Notes: generated from the sequence alone by a model not told the origin. Shown: positions 10,230 through 18,467, numbered from the stretch's first letter. The stretch: 64,000 bases of DNA from Dyadobacter chenhuakuii (GCF_023821985.2 NZ_CP098805.1:4092001-4156000); one strand, 5' to 3'. Numbers and translations: made by a program.

Positions 10230-10283
10230 TATTTTTTTCGGCTTATATTTAAATATTACAGCAATTTTAATCATAATAGCACA

Positions 10284-11768
10284 ATGTATTTCCTGGGATT
10301 CGATTTAGGCAGTTCGTCCGTAAAAGCATGTTTGATCCACGCAGACTCGGGAGCAGTGGCTGCCGCTGCATTTTATCCTGAACGGGAAATGACGATCGCC
10401 GCACCCAAGCCGGGCTTTGCGGAGCAACAGCCTGAAATGTGGTGGCAGAATGCCTGTCTGGCTTCAAAGGCAGTAATCCAGAAAGCTGGCATTTCACCGG
10501 ACGAGGTTGGCGCGATCGGGATATCATATCAAATGCACGGTTTGGTGGTTGTAGACAAGGACATGAATGTGTTGCGTCCATCCATCATCTGGTGCGACAG
10601 TCGCGCCGTTGAGGTTGGAAATAAGGCAATGGAAGCATTGGGCGAAGAATACGTGCTTCCGCACCTGCTTAATTCTCCTGGCAATTTCACGGCATCCAAA
10701 TTGGGTTGGGTTAAGGAAAATGAACCTGATGTTTATGCAAAGGTTTATAAATTCATGCTTCCGGGCGATTACCTGGCGGCACGCATGACCGGCGACATTG
10801 TTACCACGCCATCGGGGTTATCCGAAGGTATTTTCTGGGATTTTGTCAATGACCGGCCGGCAGATTTCCTTTTCGATTACTTTGGTTTCAATCACGAGAT
10901 TATGCCGGAGGTTTTACCCACATTCTCGGAACAAGGGAAAGTTACGGCATCCGCAGCGGAAGCATTGGGACTTCGCGCTGGCATCCCTGTCACTTATCGC
11001 GCGGGTGATCAGCCTAATAATGCATTCTCGCTGAATGTCCTCGAACCGGGCGAAGTTGCGGCAACTGCCGGAACATCCGGCGTGGTTTATGGCGTGAGCG
11101 ATCAGGTGAAATTTGACGCAAAATCCCGTGTAAATACATTCCTGCACGTAAACCCCATATCAAAAGCATCGCGTTACGGCGTATTGCTTTGCGTGAACGG
11201 CACCGGAAGTCTGAACGGCTGGCTGCGCAATTCGTTGTTCCAAGGCAATGTTTCCTATCCCGAAATGAATGCACTTGCTTCACAGGCCCCTGTCGGCGCT
11301 GATGGGCTGTTCTGTCTTCCTTTCGGAAATGGTGCAGAACGGATGCTTGAAAACCAGGATCCCGGAAGCACATTCAAAGGCTTACAATTCAGCCGCCACG
11401 GTCTGAACCACTACACACGCGCTGCACAGGAAGGCATTGTTTTCGCCTTGTACTACGGCATGGAAATCATGGAAACCGTTGGCGTATCCCTGAAAAATAT
11501 CCGTGCAGGTGAGGCAAACATGTTCCTGAGCCCCGTTTTCCGAGAAACATTTGCCAATGTCTCCGGGGCAACTGTGGAACTCTACAACACAGATGGCGCC
11601 CAGGGCGCTGCCCGTGCAGCAGGATTCGGACTCGGTTATTACCAAAACCGGTCTGAGGCATTTGTAGGCCTGTCTGCATTAAGCACCATTGAACCTGACC
11701 AAGCACTGACAGAAGCCACCAAGGAAGCTTACGGCAACTGGAAAGCAGCGTTGGAAAACAGCCTGTAA
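10284..11768 (+). CDS. xylB: Xylulokinase (FGGY carbohydrate kinase)
   Basis: 494 residues from the ATG at 10284, which opens directly with the phosphate-binding loop FLGFDLGSSSVKACLI. The frame extends 19 codons upstream, but that part is AT-rich leader. Other FGGY features are SYQMHGLVVVD, IIWCDSRA, the RAGDQPNNAFSL segment with the likely catalytic Asp, TAGTSGVVYG, and a C-terminal NTDGAQGAARAAG. The enzyme phosphorylates D-xylulose before the pentose phosphate pathway. No xylA or transporter is adjacent. A palindrome upstream suggests sugar-dependent control, and a hairpin terminator follows. Confidence 0.85.
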   Translation: MYFLGFDLGSSSVKACLIHADSGAVAAAAFYPEREMTIAAPKPGFAEQQPEMWWQNACLASKAVIQKAGISPDEVGAIGISYQMHGLVVVDKDMNVLRPSIIWCDSRAVEVGNKAMEALGEEYVLPHLLNSPGNFTASKLGWVKENEPDVYAKVYKFMLPGDYLAARMTGDIVTTPSGLSEGIFWDFVNDRPADFLFDYFGFNHEIMPEVLPTFSEQGKVTASAAEALGLRAGIPVTYRAGDQPNNAFSLNVLEPGEVAATAGTSGVVYGVSDQVKFDAKSRVNTFLHVNPISKASRYGVLLCVNGTGSLNGWLRNSLFQGNVSYPEMNALASQAPVGADGLFCLPFGNGAERMLENQDPGSTFKGLQFSRHGLNHYTRAAQEGIVFALYYGMEIMETVGVSLKNIRAGEANMFLSPVFRETFANVSGATVELYNTDGAQGAARAAGFGLGYYQNRSEAFVGLSALSTIEPDQALTEATKEAYGNWKAALENSL

Positions 11769-11775
11769 CATCATT

Positions 11776-11818
11776 CCTGGTCTTAGTAACCTCCTTGTTG
11801 TTAAGACCAGGCTTTTTC
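11776..11818 (+). terminator. Rho-independent terminator after xylB
   Basis: Ten-base arms CCTGGTCTTA (11776-11785) and TAAGACCAGG (11802-11811) enclose a 16-base loop. They are followed by CTTTTTCTT. Confidence 0.75.
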
Positions 11819-11858
11819 TTCCGCACTCCCGCTAGACCATTGGCAGCTAGCATTCGTT

Positions 11859-12200
11859 TTAAGCATTCGCCTCCTGCGGCTCTTTTCTGACAATCTCCTC
11901 CACTTTAAAAGCCACAATTTCCACCGCCCGCACTGGTTGATTATCCTTATTTATGTACTGGCGATAACTTAGTTTTCCTTCCACAGACACCATTTTTCCT
12001 TTTTCAAGCATAGCTTCGCAACGCTGCGCAAGCGGTCCCCACGCAATAATTGAATGCCATGAAGTCGATTTGACCTCCTCTTTGTTCTTATTGATATAAT
12101 TTTCATCCGTTGCCAGCGAAAAAGTTACCGCTCTTCCGCCTTCAAACTCCTTCACATTAATTTCCCGCCCTACATTTCCGATTAGCTTTACTGAATTCAT
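11859..12200 (-). CDS. ssb: Short single-stranded DNA-binding protein
   Basis: 113 residues forming one OB fold: MNSVKLIGNVGREINV, then TSWHSIIAWGPLAQRCE and VEGKLSYRQYINKDNQPVR, all typical of bacterial SSB. It lacks the glycine- and proline-rich tail and the acidic DDDIPF-like tip that recruits replication proteins; the protein ends EEIVRKEPQEANA. It is therefore probably a secondary SSB rather than the essential replicative one, which would be elsewhere. The gene stands alone. Confidence 0.88.
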   Translation of the reverse strand: MNSVKLIGNVGREINVKEFEGGRAVTFSLATDENYINKNKEEVKSTSWHSIIAWGPLAQRCEAMLEKGKMVSVEGKLSYRQYINKDNQPVRAVEIVAFKVEEIVRKEPQEANA

Positions 12201-12332
12201 AATTTCTGTTTGTTTAAAAATGAATACTTAACCTTACAAATCGATCGTGATCAATCGACAATGCAAATGTGCTGGATCGGTGGGATACGATTCGGTTATT
12301 AACTATTTACAGTCAGGTACAAGCATTTGCAG

Positions 12333-12346
12333 CCGTTTGCAAACGG
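12333..12346. promoter_or_regulatory. 14-bp perfect palindrome upstream of the zinc-ribbon gene
   Basis: CCGTTTGCAAACGG lies in the 257-base region between divergent ssb and the 118-residue gene, 29 bases upstream of a TAATTTTG -7-like element. It could be an operator, but 14-bp palindromes also occur by chance. Confidence 0.35.
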
Positions 12347-12375
12347 GTAAATCCGTTAGTTTATCGCTGAAAAAG

Positions 12376-12383
12376 TAATTTTG
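12376..12383 (+). promoter_or_regulatory. -7 element TAATTTTG, candidate promoter
   Basis: It matches the TAnnTTTG consensus and lies about 75 nt before the ATG at 12458. I see no clear -33 TTTG at the right spacing, so support is partial. Confidence 0.35.
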
Positions 12384-12457
12384 CTATATTGCACTAAGAG
12401 ATCACATATGCACACTTACCGGATTCCGTAAAGCGGATCTGAATAAACGTTGACAAA

Positions 12458-12814
12458 ATGAAGAATTGCCTGGAATGCGGGAAACCACTGATGGGGAGGG
12501 TAGATAAAAAATTCTGCTCGGATATGTGCCGGAACAGCTACAATAACCGGTTAAATTCAGATTCTTATAACATCGTCAGGACCATGAACAACCAGCTCCG
12601 GAAAAATCGCCGGATACTGGAAGAAATCTGCCCCGAAGACAAAATCAAAACAACAAAAAGCCTGCTGACAGGCAAAGGATTCGACTTTAATCTCATCACC
12701 AGCATTCGCCCAACACTCAAAGGGAACATTTACCATTTTGTGTATGATTACGGTTATCTCGAACTGGAAAACGATATTTATCTGATCGTAAAAGATAAAC
12801 GTTTGGATAAATAG
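12458..12814 (+). CDS. Conserved hypothetical protein with N-terminal zinc ribbon
   Basis: 118 residues. The N-terminus has CLECGKPLMGRVDKKFCSDMC, a CxxC-x12-CxxxC arrangement typical of a small zinc ribbon. A basic helical stretch follows (NNQLRKNRRILEEI). The C-terminal half is predicted beta-rich, with GNIYHFVYDYGYLELENDIYLIVKD. I recall similar proteins only as uncharacterised Bacteroidota proteins. Nucleic-acid binding is a reasonable guess but not shown. The aldo/keto reductase gene starts 33 nt after its stop. Confidence 0.75.
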   Translation: MKNCLECGKPLMGRVDKKFCSDMCRNSYNNRLNSDSYNIVRTMNNQLRKNRRILEEICPEDKIKTTKSLLTGKGFDFNLITSIRPTLKGNIYHFVYDYGYLELENDIYLIVKDKRLDK

Positions 12815-12847
12815 ATATTTTTGCACCAGCATTCAAACATCCGCCTT

Positions 12848-13723
12848 ATGAAAAAAGTTAGTTTAAGCGACTCTGGCCCCAAAGTTTCCGAAGCAATTTA
12901 CGGCTTCTGGAGGTGGACAGACGAAGGTGCCCAAACCACGTCTCAAATTGAAAAAACTGTCAATCTCTGTCTGGAACTGGGTATCAATACTTTTGATCAT
13001 GCCGATGTTTATGGAGATACTGCGATTGAAGAGCATTTCGGGAAAGTAGTTCAGAATAAATCTTTTAAAAGAGACGAAATCGTCTTGTTTGGCAAATGCG
13101 GGATCAGAAAATCTGCTGATAAAAACCTGACTTATTACGACACATCCCGTGACCACATTGTCAACAGCATTAACGGATCGCTGAAACGCCTCAAGACGGA
13201 TTATCTCGACATTTTTTTACTGCATCAAAGTGATTTTCTGGCCGATCCGGAAGAAACAGCGACAGCGCTTGCAGAAATTGTAAAGTCAGGAAAAACGAAA
13301 CATATCGGCGTTGCCAACTTTACCGTTTTCCAGCATCAGTTGCTGGCTTCCTATTTGAGGATCCCGATCGTTACCAATCACATCGAGTTAAATTTGATGA
13401 ATACGACGGCTATTGAAGATGGTCGTATCGATTTTATCAAACAAAATTTCAGCAAGCCGCTCGCATGGGCACCGCTCGCGGGTGGAAAAATTCTGAACGG
13501 AACAGAAGAAAAAGCTGTGCGCCTTAGAGCCAAACTTGATGAGATCGGTAAAAAATACGATGCAAATATCGAGCAAACTGCCGTTGCCTGGCTGATGAGA
13601 CTGGGGACTCTGCCCATTATCGGCTCACTTTCTGAAACACGCATCAGAAATGGCGCAAGCGCATCGGATATAAAACTGAGCCACGAAGACTGGTACGAAA
13701 TTTACCATGTTGTAAGCAAATAA
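12848..13723 (+). CDS. Aldo/keto reductase (YdhF-like)
   Basis: 291 residues from the ATG at 12848 (MKKVSLSDSG); an in-frame ATG nine codons upstream falls in the gap after the previous gene and adds nothing typical. The AKR features are FDHADVYGDTAIEEHFG with catalytic Asp and Tyr, LFGKCGIR carrying the Lys, and IFLLHQSD with the His. The C-terminal NADPH-binding part includes WLMRLGTLPIIGSLSETRI. A cytosolic NADPH-dependent carbonyl reductase is expected; the substrate cannot be told. It precedes the GH3 gene by 31 nt. Confidence 0.88.
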   Translation: MKKVSLSDSGPKVSEAIYGFWRWTDEGAQTTSQIEKTVNLCLELGINTFDHADVYGDTAIEEHFGKVVQNKSFKRDEIVLFGKCGIRKSADKNLTYYDTSRDHIVNSINGSLKRLKTDYLDIFLLHQSDFLADPEETATALAEIVKSGKTKHIGVANFTVFQHQLLASYLRIPIVTNHIELNLMNTTAIEDGRIDFIKQNFSKPLAWAPLAGGKILNGTEEKAVRLRAKLDEIGKKYDANIEQTAVAWLMRLGTLPIIGSLSETRIRNGASASDIKLSHEDWYEIYHVVSK

Positions 13724-13754
13724 TGATTTTGGTCAATTAAAAGCACAACTAAGC

Positions 13755-15275
13755 ATGGCGGTAATCGGAGAACTGATAAAAAAGGCAATTGATTTTACAG
13801 GAATGATTACCAGTGATCCTGATCCTGTCAAAGCTCAGGAAAAAGTTTTACGAAACCTGCTTGAAACTGCTAGATTGACCGCTTTTGGCAAAGCTTATGA
13901 CTTTTCGGAGCTTCTGAAAGCTGATAATATTGTTGCTGCGTTTCAGGACAAAGTGCCCGTTCACGATTATGACAAAATGTTCGGTGAATGGTGGCACTAT
14001 CTGCTTGAAGGCCACCAGAATGTGACCTGGCCCGGCGGACAGCAGTATTTTGCGCTGAGCAGCGGGACCACAAGTGCCAGCAAATACATTCCTGTTACTG
14101 ATGATATGTTAACCGCGATCAGAAAAGCAGGCATTTCAGAAATTACGAACATTCATGCATTCAATTTGCCCGGTGATTTTTTTACCAAACAGATTTTAAT
14201 GCTGGGCAGCAGCACTTCCTTAATCCAGAAAGACGACCACCAGGAAGGTGAGATCAGCGGGATCAGTGCCAGTAACCTGCCGACCTGGTTTGGCGGATTT
14301 TACAAGCCGGGGAGAGAAATTGCAGATATTGCCGACTGGGACGAGCGCGTGAAAAGAATTGCAGAAGAAGCCCCAAAATGGGATATCGGATGCATTTCAG
14401 GAATTCCGGCATGGGTTGAGTTAATGCTGAAAGAGATTATCAGCCATAATAAGTTGAACAACATTCATGAAATATGGCCGAATCTGATGGTTTATACAAC
14501 CGGTGGAGTCGCATTTGAGCCTTATCGGAAGAGCCTTGAACAATTATTCGCTCATCCGCTTGTTTACATTGACACCTATCTGGCCTCCGAAGGGTTTATC
14601 GCTATTCAAAAACGCCCTGATACAAACTCCATGGCGCTTTTTCCTGATAACGGCATCTTTTATGAATTTGTGCCCTTCAATGGCGACCATGTGGATGAAA
14701 ACGGTTTGGTGAAACCCGGTGCGCCTGTCTTGTCTCTGGCAAATGCAGAGGAAAATGTCGAATATGTATTGTTATTATCCACAGTATCAGGCGCATGGCG
14801 CTATATGATCGGCGATACGGTACAAATTACAGACAAGGCAAAAGCCGAAATAAAAATCACCGGTCGCACCAAGCATTTTCTGAATGTAGTAGGTTCGCAA
14901 CTTTCAGTGAATCAGATGAATGATGCATTGCGGGTTCTCGAACAGGAATATAATGTGGTGATCAAAGAATTTATCGTTGCAGCTGTACACAGAGGAGAGG
15001 ATTATATTCACAAATGGTTTTTAAGTTGTGATAAGTCACCGGATCCTATTAAAGTTGCTGAATCATTGGATAAAACGCTTCGGGAAAATAATAAGAACTA
15101 TAATGTAGCGCGTGGACGTGCTTTGAAGGGCATCGAAACGGAACTGATCCCGGAAGATATTTTCTATAAATGGAGCGAAGGGACTAAAAAACTCGGTGGG
15201 CAGGTAAAAATCCCACGCGTGATGAAAGAAGAAGACTTTCTTGAATTTGAATCCTTTGTCAGGAATTACTCCTGA
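13755..15275 (+). CDS. GH3 family acyl-adenylate-forming protein
   Basis: 506 residues matching the GH3 family, named for plant auxin-amido synthetases. The adenylate motif region YFALSSGTTSASKYIPVT is near residue 97. A second segment is VYTTGGVAFEPYRKSLEQLF, followed by the TYLASEGFIA block. The RYMIGDTVQIT and KITGRTKHFLNVVGSQLS segments match the hinge to the C-terminal lid. In plants these enzymes link amino acids to acyl acids through acyl-AMP. The bacterial substrate is unknown. The last 10 bases overlap the convergent metallopeptidase gene. Confidence 0.85.
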   Translation: MAVIGELIKKAIDFTGMITSDPDPVKAQEKVLRNLLETARLTAFGKAYDFSELLKADNIVAAFQDKVPVHDYDKMFGEWWHYLLEGHQNVTWPGGQQYFALSSGTTSASKYIPVTDDMLTAIRKAGISEITNIHAFNLPGDFFTKQILMLGSSTSLIQKDDHQEGEISGISASNLPTWFGGFYKPGREIADIADWDERVKRIAEEAPKWDIGCISGIPAWVELMLKEIISHNKLNNIHEIWPNLMVYTTGGVAFEPYRKSLEQLFAHPLVYIDTYLASEGFIAIQKRPDTNSMALFPDNGIFYEFVPFNGDHVDENGLVKPGAPVLSLANAEENVEYVLLLSTVSGAWRYMIGDTVQITDKAKAEIKITGRTKHFLNVVGSQLSVNQMNDALRVLEQEYNVVIKEFIVAAVHRGEDYIHKWFLSCDKSPDPIKVAESLDKTLRENNKNYNVARGRALKGIETELIPEDIFYKWSEGTKKLGGQVKIPRVMKEEDFLEFESFVRNYS

Positions 15276-15850
15276 CCTTCCTTTTTTTGAGCATTGAGCT
15301 GAGCAGCTTCCAGTTTTCTGACTTGCTCCATAATGTCGTCCGGTGAAAGATACAGCCGGGCGATTTTGCTTTTATATTTCTCCGACAAACTCGCGTGATT
15401 GAGTATAAAACGCTTTGTCTTAACGATATAGCTTCCCAGTCCATGATTCACTGCATAGGTGTCGGCGACTCTTTCCGCTTGCTGGATATATTTGGTTGAA
15501 AATAAATAACCAATCCCAAACCGCATCATTCCTATAACATCCCTCTTTTCATAATCCATCACATGACCCAGTTCGTGGCCTATCCAGCCAACCATAATGT
15601 CCGGCGGAATCTGGTGAATCGGGATCGCGGAAGTAGTTAAACGGAAAAGCGCACTAATATTAATGTTATAGCCACGTTTTGTCCCAAACATCGTCCCAAT
15701 TTTGGGTTGCGCCTGCATGACGGATCGCTTAATGTTGCGCTTGAACACAAAATCAATCCGCGTCTCCCGCAACTCAGGGTAAAAAGACAAAGCCTTTAAA
15801 ACCTCATTCTCAATAACTTTCGGAATTGTCTTATTAATAGGAGCTTGCAT
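15266..15850 (-). CDS. Small HELGH metallopeptidase-like protein
   Basis: 194 residues, no signal peptide or clear membrane anchor. GHELGHVMDYE at residues 91-101 supplies a HExxH zinc site (H92, E93, H96). A downstream AERVADTYAVNHG gives E126 and D130, which resembles the third-ligand ExxxD pattern of M48-type gluzincins. The charged C-terminus is lysine- and glutamine-rich. It may be a minimal cytosolic protease, or an outer-membrane-side enzyme whose signal is not recognisable. Its 3' end overlaps the GH3 gene by 10 bases, and the lipoprotein gene lies 58 nt upstream on the same strand. Confidence 0.75.
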   Translation of the reverse strand: MQAPINKTIPKVIENEVLKALSFYPELRETRIDFVFKRNIKRSVMQAQPKIGTMFGTKRGYNINISALFRLTTSAIPIHQIPPDIMVGWIGHELGHVMDYEKRDVIGMMRFGIGYLFSTKYIQQAERVADTYAVNHGLGSYIVKTKRFILNHASLSEKYKSKIARLYLSPDDIMEQVRKLEAAQLNAQKKEGQE

Positions 15851-15908
15851 GGAGAAAAGGAGCAGCGATTTTTACTTTAATTCTTTAAAAAAGTATTCCG
15901 GACATAAA

Positions 15909-16490
15909 TCAATCCTTCAACTGCTTCGCATCCAGCTTTCTGATGATGTCTTTTTTGTTGAACAATAGTCGCCATACTGCGAATGGTGTTTCGTCTTTTG
16001 GGAGGCATGATTTGCAGATGATGCTTTCTACAGGGACGGGCACATTGTAGACCAGTAGTGTGTCGCTGAGTTGCTGGAGATTGTCGCTGGCGACGGATTT
16101 GCTTTTGGCGCTGTAAAGATATGCGTCAAGCAATTCCCGCTCTTTTGGCGCGAGGTCCGGATTTTTAAGATCGGTCATATCCAGAAGCTCAACTTTAACA
16201 CCATATTCTTTCTGCAATGCGGCAACAACCGGGATTTCGGCTAATTTTTGGCAGATTTCTCCGGCTTTTTCCGGATGCCTTTCCAATTCGTTGGCCAGCG
16301 CCTTTTCAGCGATCTTAGCGATTTTTTTACCCCAGGCATCGGCCGAATAAATAAGCTGCGTGTTGGTCACACGTTTTATTTTTGACGCATTTATTTCGTT
16401 AGACAGCTCCTTCGTATTCTCAACGCGGTTTCCCGTATCGCAGCCCGTCATAAATATGATCAGCGCCGCAACAACCAATATTTTTTTCAT
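15909..16490 (-). CDS. Lipoprotein resembling the DUF3365 (Tll0287-like) fold
   Basis: The ATG at 16490 gives 193 residues starting MKKILVVAALIIFMTGCD, a lipoprotein signal with a TGC lipobox; ATGs at 16502 and 16496 add only a few residues. The body has LKNPDLAPKERELLDAYL and a late VPVPVESIICKSCL. These segments resemble DUF3365 proteins, in which a CxxCH motif binds heme; here the motif reads CKSCL, so the histidine is absent and heme binding is unlikely. The family call is an inference from motif order. A strictly conserved role is not known to me. Confidence 0.6.
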   Translation of the reverse strand: MKKILVVAALIIFMTGCDTGNRVENTKELSNEINASKIKRVTNTQLIYSADAWGKKIAKIAEKALANELERHPEKAGEICQKLAEIPVVAALQKEYGVKVELLDMTDLKNPDLAPKERELLDAYLYSAKSKSVASDNLQQLSDTLLVYNVPVPVESIICKSCLPKDETPFAVWRLLFNKKDIIRKLDAKQLKD

Positions 16491-16584
16491 TTCCATGCAC
16501 ATTATAAATGGGTAACAGTATTCCGAAGCATCTAATTCACAAGCCCGCCGATATCTCAGAAAACCTTCATTTATCTAAAATGCG

Positions 16585-16592
16585 TATCTTTG
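16585..16592 (+). promoter_or_regulatory. -7 element TATCTTTG, candidate prfA promoter
   Basis: An exact TAnnTTTG match lying 37 nt before the prfA ATG. No good TTTG is visible at -33, which is common for strong housekeeping promoters in this phylum. Confidence 0.45.
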
Positions 16593-16629
16593 TGCCCCGA
16601 ATGCGTGGTGCCAAAGATATTCAATAAAG

Positions 16630-17703
16630 ATGATCGATAAATTAGAAGCCATAAAAGAACGTTTCGAAGAAGTTTCGCAACAAATTATACAACCGGAAAT
16701 CGTTTCGGACTCTGCCCGTTATTCCAAAATAAGCAAAGAATATAAGGATCTGGGAAAGATCGTGGAGCAGTATGCCCTTTATTTAAAATTGCAAAAAGAC
16801 ATAGCCGGAACCAAAGAACTCATCTCGACCGAAAAGGATGAAGAGCTTCGGGAAATGGCAAAAGAAGAACTGGACGACCTGACCCCGAAATTGGAGCAGC
16901 TCGAACAGGCGATCAAGGAGCTGCTTATTCCAAAAGATCCTAATGATAGCCGCAACATTATTCTCGAAGTCCGCGGCGGAACCGGTGGCGATGAAGCTGC
17001 GATATTTGCGGGCGATATGTTCAGAATGTATCAGCGATTTTTTGAAAAAATGGGCTGGCGTTCTTCTATCATGGATTTTACCGAAGGCACCAACGGCGGA
17101 TATAAAGAGATTATCTGTAAAGTTGAAGGTGAGGACGTTTACGGGAAAATGAAGTTTGAATCGGGCGTACACCGCGTTCAGCGCGTTCCGCAAACTGAAT
17201 CGCAGGGTCGCATCCATACATCGGCCGCCTCCGTGGCTGTGCTGCCAGAAGCAGAGGAAGTGGATGTTCAGATTAATATGAATGATGTCCGCGTAGATAC
17301 ATTTCAATCGTCAGGTGCTGGTGGACAGTCGGTTAACACCACTTATTCCGCGGTTCGTCTGACACACATTCCATCCGGATTGGTGGTAAGCTGCCAGGAT
17401 GAGCGTTCACAGTTGAAAAATAAGGACCGCGCATTGAGTGTTTTGCGTTCGAGGCTGTACGAGATTAAACTAAAAGAGCATAACGACGCCATCAGCTCGC
17501 AAAGAAAATCAATGGTGGGAAGCGGTGACCGCTCCGATAAGATCCGCACCTACAATTACCCGCAAAGCCGCATTACCGATCACCGCATTGGCTACACAGT
17601 TTACAATCTTCCCGCAGTTATGGAAGGTGACATCGGAGAATTTATCGAAAGACTACGCATCGCAGAGAACGCAGAGCGCATGCAGGAGGGAGAGACGGTT
17701 TAG
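16630..17703 (+). CDS. prfA: Peptide chain release factor 1
   Basis: 357 residues, the usual RF1 length. The catalytic GGQ loop is at residues 231-233 in SSGAGGQSVNTTYSAVRL. The stop-codon recognition segment carries the PxT-like RVPQTESQGRIHTS that marks RF1 (RF2 would have SPF). The N-terminal helical domain and the C-terminal RKSMVGSGDRSDKIRTYN are standard. It terminates translation at UAA and UAG in the cytosol. It ends before a long inverted repeat that may also serve as its terminator. Confidence 0.95.
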   Translation: MIDKLEAIKERFEEVSQQIIQPEIVSDSARYSKISKEYKDLGKIVEQYALYLKLQKDIAGTKELISTEKDEELREMAKEELDDLTPKLEQLEQAIKELLIPKDPNDSRNIILEVRGGTGGDEAAIFAGDMFRMYQRFFEKMGWRSSIMDFTEGTNGGYKEIICKVEGEDVYGKMKFESGVHRVQRVPQTESQGRIHTSAASVAVLPEAEEVDVQINMNDVRVDTFQSSGAGGQSVNTTYSAVRLTHIPSGLVVSCQDERSQLKNKDRALSVLRSRLYEIKLKEHNDAISSQRKSMVGSGDRSDKIRTYNYPQSRITDHRIGYTVYNLPAVMEGDIGEFIERLRIAENAERMQEGETV

Positions 17704-17730
17704 ATTAATGCGTCCCTCCAGAGTCGACAT

Positions 17731-17898
17731 GCAAAATCCCAGAGGGATGACATATTGGTAGAAAATCGGACCGCCACCCATTTAAAATCCCGGAGGGATG
17801 CAACAACTTACATGTCGTTACATCCCTCCGGGATTTTAAATGGTGGTTATAATGAATTTTCTACCAATATAGCATCGCTCCGCGATTTTGGTTCTGCA
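17731..17898. repeat. Long imperfect inverted repeat with CCCGGAGGGAT core (REP-like)
   Basis: The right arm 17821-17870 mirrors the left arm 17752-17800 almost completely. The inner parts pair ATCCCGGAGGGATG with CATCCCTCCGGGAT around a 20-base loop, and the outer parts pair ATATTGGTAGAAAAT with ATTTTCTACCAATAT. A degenerate second copy flanks it: AAATCCCAGAGGGATGAC at 17734-17751, and CGCTCCGCGATTTTGG near 17877. It lies between convergent prfA and the thioredoxin gene. It looks like a dispersed REP-type element and could act as a two-way terminator; neither is proven from one copy. Confidence 0.7.
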
Positions 17899-17909
17899 TA
17901 AATAAGATA

Positions 17910-18467
17910 TTACTTACCCGCAAACAACTCATTGTAAGTCTTCGATTTATAAGTATCGAAGGCTTCTTTTTTGTGGTAATCTTCTCCTATGAATGTGATT
18001 ACCTGGTGGAATTCTTTGGGTTTCATGTAGCCGGGCAAAGGCTGGATCATGTTGAATTTATCGTCCAGGAAAACGGTGGTTGGGTAACTGGGTTGGTTGT
18101 TGGTAAGAGCTAATGCGAGTTGATGTACACCGCGCCCGCCTTCGGAGAGAAATTCAAATTTTTTGTCTCCTAATGTGATGGCTTTTTTCTGTTCTGCATC
18201 GAGCTTGACGGCGTAGTATTTGTGGTTGACGTACTCAACAACTGCTTTATTTTTGAATGTCTCGCGGTCCATCACTTTGCACCATCCGCACCAATCAGTA
18301 TATACATCGATCAAAACCTTGCGGGGCTCTTGCTGAATTTTAGCGTAGGCTTCTTCAATTGTTAACCATTGAATGCCTTCCGCGGGCCTGTTTTTGTCGG
18401 ATCTGAAACCCGAGGCCACTGTTAGGATGGCCAAAAATAGAAAAAATGATGCAGCTGATCTTTTCAT
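17910..18467 (-). CDS. Periplasmic thioredoxin-like protein
   Basis: The ATG at 18467 begins MKRSAASFFLFLAILTVASG, a signal peptide; an upstream ATG would add 12 residues before it. About 185 residues. The thioredoxin active site is VYTDWCGWCKVMDRETF, with CGWC. The late segment QPSYPTTVFLDDKF contains the cis-proline usual in thioredoxin folds. It is probably a periplasmic thiol-disulfide reductase of the DUF255/thioredoxin_7 type. The neighbouring leftward DMT transporter gene ends 65 nt upstream. Confidence 0.85.
   Translation of the reverse strand: MKRSAASFFLFLAILTVASGFRSDKNRPAEGIQWLTIEEAYAKIQQEPRKVLIDVYTDWCGWCKVMDRETFKNKAVVEYVNHKYYAVKLDAEQKKAITLGDKKFEFLSEGGRGVHQLALALTNNQPSYPTTVFLDDKFNMIQPLPGYMKPKEFHQVITFIGEDYHKKEAFDTYKSKTYNELFAGK

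Larger units (their letters stand above)
9966..10283. other. Intergenic region between divergent M28 peptidase and xylB
   Basis: 318 bases without a gene. It is AT-rich and contains a perfect palindrome at 10173-10193 and a Bacteroidota-type promoter candidate at 10198-10229, both facing xylB. I saw no convincing promoter for the leftward peptidase gene and no RNA gene. Confidence 0.6.

Noticed and set aside
17731-17898. CRISPR array
   Set aside because: The repeats are inverted and unequal, with no regular spacer length, and no cas gene is in the window.
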